A stretch of DNA of 16,634 nt from a bacterium UBP10_UBA1149 (lineage in GTDB: Bacteria; Desulfobacterota; Binatia; UBA1149): positions 20,743 to 37,376 of the forward strand of contig DBZX01000065.1 of NCBI GenBank assembly GCA_002311335.1, in the 5' to 3' direction. Both the position numbers and the translations under genes were made by a program. Within the stretch, counting starts at the first letter, position 1; each line of letters begins with the position of its first letter. Below the pieces are notes generated by a model. The model saw only the letters and a program-made list of their open reading frames with translations, made no database searches and was not told the origin of the DNA. Below are positions 1 to 7,055 of the stretch, piece by piece.

Positions 1-68
1 GGCATAAGCCCCCCGTCGAGCAGGGCAGCTGCCTGGTCGATACTTCCAGGTTTGTCCGGCGATCCCAT
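1..68 (-). CDS. Possible 5' end of an unidentified gene (partial)
   Basis: An ATG at 68-66 opens a frame that stays open for 22 codons to the window edge; it reads MGSPDKPGSIDQAAALLDGG and then LM. It lies nine bases beyond the speD stop codon on the same strand, so it could be the next gene of a speD operon. I see no convincing Shine-Dalgarno before it, and the fragment is too short to assign a family. A polyamine gene would be a natural neighbour, but nothing in these residues shows that. It could also be non-coding spacer. Confidence 0.3.
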   Translation of the reverse strand, partial: MGSPDKPGSIDQAAALLDGGLM

Positions 69-77
69 GCCGCGTGG

Positions 78-515
78 TCAGCCCCCGGCCCTGCGCAGCT
101 CGACCAGCTCGCATTCCCGGCTCAGGACTTTTACGTCCGCGGATTCAAAAATACGGTCCTCGTCGATCTGCTCGGGCAAGCCGCGTATGATTTCGCGCTG
201 ACGTGCGCTGCCGGCGTGCAGACTGGACGCGAGATAATCAAACGCGTCGCCCGGTACGAGACCACCACAGGTGTATATATCGATTGCCGCGTAACCGTTC
301 TCAGGCCAGGTATGAAGCGACAAGTGAGACTCGGCAATGACCACCGTACCGCTCACCCCCTGGGGTGCGAAGCGGTGAAAGGTCTCGCCTACTACGCTGG
401 CGCCGACGGTTTCAGCCGCCCTGGTCATGATTTTCCGTAAGCTGTCGAGATCATCGAGCAGGGGCCTGTCGCAATCATAAAACTCAATAAGAAGATGTCG
501 GCCAACCGTTTTCAT
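78..515 (-). CDS. speD: S-adenosylmethionine decarboxylase proenzyme (bacterial class 1B)
   Basis: This enzyme decarboxylates S-adenosylmethionine to supply the aminopropyl donor for spermidine synthesis in the cytosol. The 145-residue product has the hallmark ESHLSLHTWPE motif. The proenzyme should self-cleave between Glu62 and Ser63, with Ser63 becoming the pyruvoyl group. His68 and Cys83 (in IYTCGG) match the processing His and catalytic Cys, and the numbering is the same as in the Thermotoga enzyme. The open frame extends 70 codons upstream, but the family begins at the MKTVGRHLL segment. The ATG at 515 also has an AGGA about ten bases before it, so I chose that start. Length is normal for the short bacterial class, which works as a dimer of processed subunits. 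It is transcribed divergently from the VKOR-fusion gene. No speE is visible in the window. Confidence 0.96.
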   Translation of the reverse strand: MKTVGRHLLIEFYDCDRPLLDDLDSLRKIMTRAAETVGASVVGETFHRFAPQGVSGTVVIAESHLSLHTWPENGYAAIDIYTCGGLVPGDAFDYLASSLHAGSARQREIIRGLPEQIDEDRIFESADVKVLSRECELVELRRAGG

Positions 516-654
516 CGCTGTTCCTGCGGCAGCAGCGCTTTGCTGCCCTGCCCGGTTATGCCGCAACCGGCAAAACCACGACCTTGTCCCACTTTCCGGC
601 GCAGTTTTCCAACCGCGAGCAGTGGAGAACAAGGCCTGTGCTGTGCTCAAACGT

Positions 655-683
655 AGTATAAAAAGCTGCGCGAACGGCACCCA
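655..683 (-). promoter_or_regulatory. Candidate speD promoter
   Basis: Read on the minus strand there is a TATACT hexamer (655-660) that differs from the -10 consensus at one position. Seventeen bases further upstream is a poor -35 candidate, TGGGTG (678-683). Transcription would start near 648 and leave a leader of about 130 nt before speD. The same AT-rich patch reads TATAAA (657-662) on the plus strand and could instead serve the divergent gene at 719. The call rests on the -10 match alone. Confidence 0.3.
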
Positions 684-718
684 CTCTGGCATCATAACGA
701 GAGGAGTTTCACCAGAAT

Positions 719-3250
719 ATGTCAAAGAAAAACAAGTCTAAGCGAGAAAGTCCTTCCCGGAACACGGCGCCCCTGGAAACGGCTACGACCGAGGAATCCG
801 AGGCTGGGGTTTCCGAGCACGCGCCGGCACTGGTGGCTGCCCTGGTCGCTGTATGCGCGGTCGGCCTCGCGGTGGCTGTCTTCCTGGTGCGCCACAAGCT
901 CAAACTCGGCCTGGACCCGAGCTATGTTTCTTCCTGTAACCTGGGCGGCGCCCTCAACTGCGACAAGGTTAACGCTTCGAGTTACTCCGAGTTCCTCGGC
1001 CTGCCCATAGCCCTTTACGCCGCTCCGATTTACGCGCTGATGGCTTTCCTGGCACTGCAGGCGCTGTCGGCCATCAAGACAGCGACCAACGTTTCGCTGC
1101 AGCAAGCCCGTCTCGCCCTTCAGTCGACGGCCCTGCTGGCACTCATAGCGGTGGTCTACTCGCTTTTCCTCGCCTGGGTTTCCACCGTCTGGCTGCGCGC
1201 CTACTGCCTGTACTGCATAGGCCTGTACACGGTAAACCTCGCCGCGTTCCTGCTCGCCTGGAAGGCTTCGGGCTCTCCCCTGCCCGAGGTCACCAAGGCG
1301 CCCCTGCGCGCACTGGCATCTTTTGCCGCGCCCATACCGCAGGCATTGCTGGTCGTGGCTGTCACTGCCGGCGTCGCACTCGGGGCTTACTACACGGCCG
1401 GCAGCTCGATGGAGACTGCCTATCGCGGGGCCATAGACGCCCAGTTTGCCCCGCCAGATTCAGCTTCTACCGGGTCACCTGCTACCGGGTCAGCTGTTGA
1501 GGGCTCGGCCGACAAGCTGGCAGCCCCGGCCTCGAAAGCGTCAAAAGTTGCTGCGCCAGTCGTTGCTGGCAGAGGCCACGGAAAAAAGACTTCCGAAGGC
1601 TGGAGCATGTTTGAAACCCCGCTCAAGGAAAACGAGTTCTGGCTCGGCAACCCCGACGCCGATGTCACCATCGTAAAGTACGCCGACTTCCAGTGCGCCT
1701 ACTGCCGGATGCTCTCCAATTCTTTCAAAACGGTGATGGCTAAGTACGGCGACCGCGTAAGGCTGGTCATGCGCCACTTTCCGATGAACGCAAAGTGCAA
1801 CCGCTCGATGAAAGGCTTCGACAAGCACCCTGTCGCTTGCGAGACCGCCTGGGCAGCTCACTGTGCGGGCGAACAGGGACTCTTCTGGAAAATGCACGAC
1901 CTCATGTACGACAACCAACCCTCGCTCAACGTGCAGACGGTAGACGACTACGCCGCCGGGGCTGGCGCCGACATGGACCTTTTTCGCTCGTGTCTTGAAG
2001 CCGAGTCTACCCATGCGGCGGTCGCCGGTGACGTAGAGACTGCTTTCAGGGCGGGTATATACGGCACGCCTCGCACCTATATCAACGACAGGCTGGTCAC
2101 CGGTTCGGCATCGGCCTCGATCCTGGAGTACTACATAGAAAAGGCTCTCGAAGCCGCCGATTCCGTCGAGGCCGGAGCCGCGATAACGCCCGCGGGCGAC
2201 GGCAGTTCGATGGTGTCGGCCGGAGACGGTTCGTTCTGGATCGACCCTTACGAGGCTGCGATCACCCGCGATGGCCGAGCGGTGAGCCAACCGGGACTTG
2301 AGCCGGCGCGCATTGATTTTTTTGGCGCCGAAAAAGCCTGCGGGGCCGCCGGTAAGCGCCTTTGCAGCGAACTCGAATGGGTTAGCGCGTGCACCGGTAA
2401 GACAGCGGTAGACAACAACTCCAACGGACTCTTTGCCGACGACGCCATAGAAGGAAACATGTACCCCTACGGCCCGTACTACGAAGAAGGCGTCTGCAAC
2501 GACTCGGCCGACAAGCAGACCGGCGAGCCCTCGAACACCGGTAGCCGGGCGGGCTGCCGCACTGCCTCTGGCCTGTTCGACCTCGCTGGCAACATAGGTG
2601 AATGGGCCGACAGCGGTCGTGACCGACGCACCCTGCTCGGCGGCTACGCCTCGAGCAAATCGGGTGCCGCCTGCAACCGACGCACATCGACGGTAGGCCC
2701 CGGCAGTCGTAACAAGACCACCGGCTTCCGCTGCTGCGCAGACAAGAACGTAACCACGCAACCTGTCGACGCTTCAAGGCTGAGCAAAAACGTTACCGAC
2801 CTGCTCGATACCAAGGCGCCGGTCTTCTCGACTACCGACGCCGAGGGCAACGCGGTGAGCGAGAGCGCCTACGAAGGAAAACTCACGTTGCTGAACTTCT
2901 TCGCGTCTTGGTGTGGGCCATGCAAAAAGGAGTTTCCCTTCCTGTCCGACTTCAACAAGGAATTCGGCCCGCGCGGCTTCCAGGTCATAAGTGTCGGTGT
3001 TGACAGCCTCGCCAGCAGGTCGATCGAGTTCGCGCAAAGCTACGAAGCCAATTTCCCGGTGATAACCGACCCCCAGGCCGTCCTCAAGGGCAAGTACCTG
3101 GTGCACTCGATGCCGGCTACCTTCCTGGTCGACGGCGACGGCATAATCCGTTACCAGAGCACCGGCTTCGATCCAGCCGAGGACGAGCCCAGGCTCAGGG
3201 CCGCTATAGAAACTCTGCTCAAGGAGCCCAGCATCGCTCAGGGCCGCTGA
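719..3250 (+). CDS. Four-part periplasmic thiol-redox protein: VKOR - DsbA-like - FGE-like - TlpA-like
   Basis: Residues ~36-225 form a VKOR-type membrane module with about five hydrophobic helices. Loop cysteines C73 and C81 and the C163-LY-C166 pair are present; this family oxidises thiol oxidoreductases and passes electrons to quinone. After a Ser/Ala-rich linker (~240-295), residues ~300-480 are a DsbA/thioredoxin fold with active site C326-AY-C329 and a cis-Pro loop (GTPRTY). Residues ~505-675 resemble a short formylglycine-generating-enzyme (SUMF1) domain: GKRLCSELEW, DLAGNIGEWAD and a closing GFRCC. Residues ~693-840 are a TlpA/AhpC-like thioredoxin with WC732GPC735 and cis-Pro in SMPATFLVD. 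The soluble parts are presumably periplasmic. The ATG at 719 has a GAGGAG (701-706) before it. The gene stands alone, divergent from speD and convergent with the sulfatase-like gene. Domain calls are strong; the order and combined function are inferred. Confidence 0.93.
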   Translation: MSKKNKSKRESPSRNTAPLETATTEESEAGVSEHAPALVAALVAVCAVGLAVAVFLVRHKLKLGLDPSYVSSCNLGGALNCDKVNASSYSEFLGLPIALYAAPIYALMAFLALQALSAIKTATNVSLQQARLALQSTALLALIAVVYSLFLAWVSTVWLRAYCLYCIGLYTVNLAAFLLAWKASGSPLPEVTKAPLRALASFAAPIPQALLVVAVTAGVALGAYYTAGSSMETAYRGAIDAQFAPPDSASTGSPATGSAVEGSADKLAAPASKASKVAAPVVAGRGHGKKTSEGWSMFETPLKENEFWLGNPDADVTIVKYADFQCAYCRMLSNSFKTVMAKYGDRVRLVMRHFPMNAKCNRSMKGFDKHPVACETAWAAHCAGEQGLFWKMHDLMYDNQPSLNVQTVDDYAAGAGADMDLFRSCLEAESTHAAVAGDVETAFRAGIYGTPRTYINDRLVTGSASASILEYYIEKALEAADSVEAGAAITPAGDGSSMVSAGDGSFWIDPYEAAITRDGRAVSQPGLEPARIDFFGAEKACGAAGKRLCSELEWVSACTGKTAVDNNSNGLFADDAIEGNMYPYGPYYEEGVCNDSADKQTGEPSNTGSRAGCRTASGLFDLAGNIGEWADSGRDRRTLLGGYASSKSGAACNRRTSTVGPGSRNKTTGFRCCADKNVTTQPVDASRLSKNVTDLLDTKAPVFSTTDAEGNAVSESAYEGKLTLLNFFASWCGPCKKEFPFLSDFNKEFGPRGFQVISVGVDSLASRSIEFAQSYEANFPVITDPQAVLKGKYLVHSMPATFLVDGDGIIRYQSTGFDPAEDEPRLRAAIETLLKEPSIAQGR

Positions 3251-3258
3251 ACCGGCCC
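3241..3258. terminator. GC hairpin at a convergent gene junction
   Basis: GGGCCG (3241-3246) pairs perfectly with CGGCCC (3253-3258) around a six-base loop, and the hairpin overlaps the stop codon of the VKOR-fusion gene. Only 18 bases separate the two convergent stops, so this is the natural place for transcription to end in both directions. There is no T-tract on either side, so a classical intrinsic terminator is not demonstrated. Confidence 0.3.
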
Positions 3259-3268
3259 AACAGCACGG

Positions 3269-4615
3269 CTACTCCAGGTAACCCAGCTGCCTCAATTCCT
3301 TTTTCAACTGGGGGTCAAGCTCCTCGATAGCTGCTTGCGTTCCTCGCCGTGGATGATCGGCTATCCAGTGCTGCAAGCGCTCAAACAAGCGATCTGCTTC
3401 GGCTGACCGGCCGAGGTCGTCCTGCTCGCCCGGGTCTGATGACAGGTCGTAGTATTCGCGTCGCCGCTGGTCCATCCAGTGTACGAGCTTGTCCCGGTCG
3501 CCGCTGATAGCACGAACGTCTCCGCCCCTTCTGCCCGATGATCCGGAAACGCGAGAAGAACCTGTTTCGCTCACGACGTATTCAAACGCCGGCTTCTCAA
3601 CGCCGGTGATCAGCCGCGCCAGAGACTCCCCGGAGAACCCCGCTCCGCCCAGCCCGACGAGATCAAGCAGCGTAGAAGCGACAGCCACCGACGCCGGCAC
3701 TACCCCGGCGACGCGGGACGGCTCAACACCGGGCACCCTGACCAGCAAGGGCACGCGCACAATCTCGCGATAGAGGCGATAGAGGTGAAAGCAGTGGCCG
3801 TGCTCAAAGAACTCCTCGCCGTGGTCCGAGGTGAACATGACTATGGTGTCATCACCCAGGCCACGCTCCGAGAGCCCTGCGAGCAGGCGTCCGAAGGCAC
3901 GGTCGCCGCCGTGAATTGCGGCATCGTATTCGAGTATCCAACGGTCAAGGTCAGCTGGCCGCTCGCCGCTCTCACAGATTGAAGCCCAGCCCTTGCGCCG
4001 GGGCGAGGCCAGGCCGACGGCGAGCCGGTCCTGGGCTTCGGAGCGATAGGGACGATGGGGCTCGAAACCGTGCACGAAGAGAAAGAACGGTTTGCCGGCG
4101 GGCAGCGAGTCCACCCAGTCCAGGGCTGGTTTCACACCTTCGCCCATCCGCTTGCCCGGGCTCTTGTAGAGGTCAAAACCACGATCAAAGCCGAAACGCG
4201 CCGACATGTTAGCGCCACCGGTAAACGCGGCTGTCGCGTAGCCACCCTCGCGCATACGCTCAGCCAGGGTGGGCAGGTCGCCTGGCACTTTTACGTTCCC
4301 CCCCATCGAAATCACACCGTGTTCCGCGGGGTAGAGGCCTGTGAACATCGAGGTATGGGCAGGCCGGGTCCAGGCCGACTGCGACACGGCGTCCTCGAAA
4401 AGCACCGCCTCCTGCGCAAATAGATCCAGCTGCGGGGTGGTCGGTAGGCCGTAACCATAAGCACCCGTATGGTCGGCACGCAGCGTGTCCATAGACACCA
4501 GCACGACGTTGCAGCCCTGGCAGACCGCCACTTGTTCAAGCCGACAACCGGCCGCCGGAATCAACAGGCCCAGGATCAGCAGGAAGGTCAGTGAGTGTGG
4601 GATCGGCCGGGGCAT
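3269..4615 (-). CDS. Sulfatase-fold lipoprotein with Thr at the formylglycine position
   Basis: The product belongs to the sulfatase branch of the alkaline-phosphatase superfamily. It has a hydrophobic signal ending in AAGC (lipid anchor at C24), so it is probably an extracytoplasmic lipoprotein. Metal-site features include VSMDTLRADH (D43) and FTSDHGEEFFEHGH (D264, H265), and the C-terminal LKKELRQLGYLE is typical of this group. The nucleophile segment reads AWTRPAHTSMFTG where classical sulfatases have C/S-x-P-S-R. T83 therefore replaces the Cys or Ser that would be converted to formylglycine. Thr nucleophiles occur in related phosphotransferases, so the substrate may be a phospho- or phosphono-ester rather than a sulfate ester. 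Length (448) is normal. It follows the dsbD gene by 46 bases, probably as the second gene of one operon. No strong Shine-Dalgarno is visible at the ATG. Confidence 0.88.
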   Translation of the reverse strand: MPRPIPHSLTFLLILGLLIPAAGCRLEQVAVCQGCNVVLVSMDTLRADHTGAYGYGLPTTPQLDLFAQEAVLFEDAVSQSAWTRPAHTSMFTGLYPAEHGVISMGGNVKVPGDLPTLAERMREGGYATAAFTGGANMSARFGFDRGFDLYKSPGKRMGEGVKPALDWVDSLPAGKPFFLFVHGFEPHRPYRSEAQDRLAVGLASPRRKGWASICESGERPADLDRWILEYDAAIHGGDRAFGRLLAGLSERGLGDDTIVMFTSDHGEEFFEHGHCFHLYRLYREIVRVPLLVRVPGVEPSRVAGVVPASVAVASTLLDLVGLGGAGFSGESLARLITGVEKPAFEYVVSETGSSRVSGSSGRRGGDVRAISGDRDKLVHWMDQRRREYYDLSSDPGEQDDLGRSAEADRLFERLQHWIADHPRRGTQAAIEELDPQLKKELRQLGYLE

Positions 4616-4661
4616 CCCGGCGAGGACTAGCGCCGCCGCCTACAACAGGCAAGCCCCGGGG

Positions 4662-6869
4662 TCAGGCCGCTATCCGCGCCAGCGCTTCGAGCACGATGTC
4701 GGGCGTGAGCAACTGCGGCAACAACTGCGGCTCGGAGTCTCTCCTGCCATCGTACAACACGTACAGGGGAACACCGTCGCGACCGTAACGGCCCAGGGCC
4801 CGGGTGATGAGCGGGTCTCCGCGCGTCCAGTCGGCTTTCATTGCAACCACTCCCAGCTCGCGGAAACGCTCGACGACACGCTGCGAAGAAAAAGCTATCA
4901 CCTCGTTGGCCTTGCAGCTCAGGCACCAGTCAGCCGTAAAATCGATGAACACCGGCTTGCCTTCGGCTCGCAAACGGTCCACCTCTTCCTGCCTCCATGC
5001 GCGCCATTGGATAGCCCCCTCGGCGTACTCGCCACCGACCAGCGAGCCAGCGCCAGCCGACACCGAAAAGGGTTGCGCGGCTCCCTGCAGGGCCAGCAGC
5101 AGGGCCAGAACGGCCACGCCCAGCGCCGCTAACGCGCGAGGACGAGATTGCCCGTGCCCCCGCAGCCAGGCCGCAGCACCACCAAGAACGAAAGCCGCGA
5201 GCAAGTAAATAAGACCGCCGTTGCCCACCTGCCCCGCGAACACCCACACCAGCCAGGCCGCGGCCAGGAACAGCGGAAAAGCCATCGCTTCCTTGAAGGT
5301 CTCCATCCAGGCGCCAGGCCTTGGTAGAAAGCGAAGCAGCGCCGGGCTGAACGAGAGCAGAACGTAGGGCGAGGCCATGCCCAGCCCGAGGGCGGTAAAA
5401 ACAGACATGGCTTCGAGCGGTGGGCGCTGAACAGCAAAACCCAGCGCCGCTCCCATGAAGGGCGCCGTGCAGGGAGTGGCAAGTACGGTCGCGAGCACCC
5501 CGCTCAGAAAAGACCCCTTGTAACCGCTCGTCCCGCCCTCCAGCTGACCGGCCGACGCAGTGAGCGAGTAACCAATGTCGAAGGTCCCCACGAGTTGCAG
5601 AGCCAGGGCGAACAAGAGCAAGGCCATGGCGGCCACGAACGCGGGCGATTGCAGTTGAAAACCCCAGCCCAGTTCCTGGCCGCCGGCCTTGAGCATAATC
5701 ATCACGCCGGCCAGCACCTGGAAAGACAGCACGACACCGGCACCGAAAACCAGGCCGTGGCGGCGTACGGCCGCTGGTTCATCGCCGGCCATCGCCACGA
5801 AACTCAGTATCTTGAGCGACAGTACGGGGAATACGCAGGGCATGAGATTGAGCATCAGGCCACCGGCGAGAGCCAGTAAAAGGGCCAGCATTATGGTCAT
5901 GTCAGAAACCGGCGGCGCCTCGTTAAGCCCTGTATCCGGGCCGCCTTGCGAAGCAGCCGCAGCAGCCGGCGACGCCAACAGCGAAGACAAGCGGCCGCTG
6001 ACAGTCTTCAGCTCAACGTCCAGCTCCACGGCATCATAGGCGGTCTGTCCGTTGCGTGGCTGCTGCTTATCGACCGACGGCCACTTGAAGAGCAAGCGCG
6101 TCGATTCGGGAACCTCGCTGTCCGTTTGCCGCGCAAGGGAGACAAGCAGTCCTGCTCCGCCGGGTCGGCTCCGCGCGGGGACATCGTCGTCTACCAGGCC
6201 CCTGGCCAGGGGATAAACCTGCAGCTCTGACAAGCTCGCGCCCAGAGATTCAGGCGGGCGCAGGGATACCTGCACGAAGTCATCGTAGACCTCTGCTGTG
6301 GCCGACCAGTCCTTTTCGCCTGCGCTCGGAAAAGACCTGCGCGCAGCGTCGATCTGCTCCGACCACGCCTCGTTGCTTATCGCCTGCATCGCCATCACCG
6401 GCAGCTCCAGGGACAGATCGGCCTTGCCGGGGATGCAACGGTCTTCCCTGCAGACAGTCCAGGCGGCCCGCGCCTCGGCCCGCAGCTGCCCGCCCGGCTC
6501 CAATTTGCCCGAGGCGGTGAGAGTGGAGAGCAACAATACCGGCGCGTCGTAGCCGTAGCTCACGAATGAACCGTCCACAAAACGAGTCGGAGCAGGAAAC
6601 TCAAGCTCTCCGCCCTGCAAGCCCTCAGGCAATTGCCAGTCCAGGGTGGTAGGCAAGCCCACGTCGCCGGGGTTCTTCCAGTAGACGTGCCAGCCCTCGC
6701 CCGGGGTCAACTTGAGAGCCACGTCAAACGAGCTACCGGGCTGCACGGTGTCCACCGCCGCTGCCAGCTCAAGGCGCAGGTTTGGCGCCTCAACCACGTC
6801 GGCTGGCGAATAGCCCGGCAGCGCCAGCAGCAGCGGGATCAAAATGGTCGCAACGGCCCTCAACATCAT
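4662..6869 (-). CDS. dsbD: Thiol:disulfide interchange protein DsbD (ScsB-like)
   Basis: DsbD carries reducing electrons from cytoplasmic thioredoxin across the inner membrane to periplasmic proteins. The 735-residue product begins with a signal peptide (ALPGYSPA). A DsbD-alpha/ScsB-type N-terminal domain follows, with C140-REDR-C145. The membrane domain (~325-595) has the paired intramembrane cysteines C345 (NLMPCVFPVL) and C467 (LATPCTAPFMG). The C-terminal thioredoxin domain has active site ADWC649LSC652K and a cis-Pro after RDGV. All three redox pairs are intact, so it should be functional. It appears to head an operon with the sulfatase-like gene. Two ATGs lie in tandem (6869 and 6866), and a perfect extended -10 sits five bases before the first, suggesting a leaderless message. 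Its partner may be the TlpA-like or DsbA-like domain of the nearby fusion protein. Confidence 0.94.
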   Translation of the reverse strand: MMLRAVATILIPLLLALPGYSPADVVEAPNLRLELAAAVDTVQPGSSFDVALKLTPGEGWHVYWKNPGDVGLPTTLDWQLPEGLQGGELEFPAPTRFVDGSFVSYGYDAPVLLLSTLTASGKLEPGGQLRAEARAAWTVCREDRCIPGKADLSLELPVMAMQAISNEAWSEQIDAARRSFPSAGEKDWSATAEVYDDFVQVSLRPPESLGASLSELQVYPLARGLVDDDVPARSRPGGAGLLVSLARQTDSEVPESTRLLFKWPSVDKQQPRNGQTAYDAVELDVELKTVSGRLSSLLASPAAAAASQGGPDTGLNEAPPVSDMTIMLALLLALAGGLMLNLMPCVFPVLSLKILSFVAMAGDEPAAVRRHGLVFGAGVVLSFQVLAGVMIMLKAGGQELGWGFQLQSPAFVAAMALLLFALALQLVGTFDIGYSLTASAGQLEGGTSGYKGSFLSGVLATVLATPCTAPFMGAALGFAVQRPPLEAMSVFTALGLGMASPYVLLSFSPALLRFLPRPGAWMETFKEAMAFPLFLAAAWLVWVFAGQVGNGGLIYLLAAFVLGGAAAWLRGHGQSRPRALAALGVAVLALLLALQGAAQPFSVSAGAGSLVGGEYAEGAIQWRAWRQEEVDRLRAEGKPVFIDFTADWCLSCKANEVIAFSSQRVVERFRELGVVAMKADWTRGDPLITRALGRYGRDGVPLYVLYDGRRDSEPQLLPQLLTPDIVLEALARIAA

Positions 6870-6874
6870 CCCTG

Positions 6875-6883
6875 ATTATACCA
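6875..6883 (-). promoter_or_regulatory. Extended -10 promoter immediately before dsbD
   Basis: On the minus strand the sequence reads TGGTATAAT, a perfect extended -10 (TGn plus TATAAT), in otherwise GC-rich DNA. Only five bases (CAGGG) separate it from the first of two tandem ATGs. RNA polymerase normally starts about seven bases past this hexamer, so the transcript would begin at or within a base or two of the start codon. No good -35 is visible, which extended -10 promoters tolerate. Confidence 0.6.
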
Positions 6884-6971
6884 AGATCAGCCCCCCGCTG
6901 GCATCCCCTGTCTACACCTTCGCCCGGGTATGCCCTCAGTTACGCCCAGTCGTATTTGCAATCTCCCAACC

Positions 6972-6991
6972 TGCTGCTAAATGCTGCTGAA
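6972..6991. repeat. 10-bp tandem direct repeat upstream of the phosphate operon
   Basis: TGCTGCTAAA is followed directly by TGCTGCTGAA, two 10-bp units matching at nine positions and spaced one DNA turn apart. Direct repeats with this spacing are the usual footprint of OmpR/PhoB-family regulators, and the pair lies about 65 bases upstream of the phoU-fusion start. It does not match the enterobacterial Pho box (7-bp units with 11-bp spacing), so assignment as an operator is a guess from position and periodicity. Confidence 0.3.
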
Positions 6992-7055
6992 TCAGCCCAC
7001 TCATACCATGTAACGCGCTTCGGCCTTTGACCGTGGCTGCTGCAGCGGGGATCCA

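Noticed and set aside
516..725. N-terminal extension of speD by 70 residues
   Set aside because: The extension has no match to SpeD, would overlap the divergent gene's start, and the ATG at 515 has its own ribosome-binding site and family-typical N-terminus.
1541..2761. 406-codon open frame on the minus strand
   Set aside because: It lies wholly opposite the VKOR-fusion gene, shows no domain I recognise, and is the usual long antisense frame of GC-rich coding DNA.
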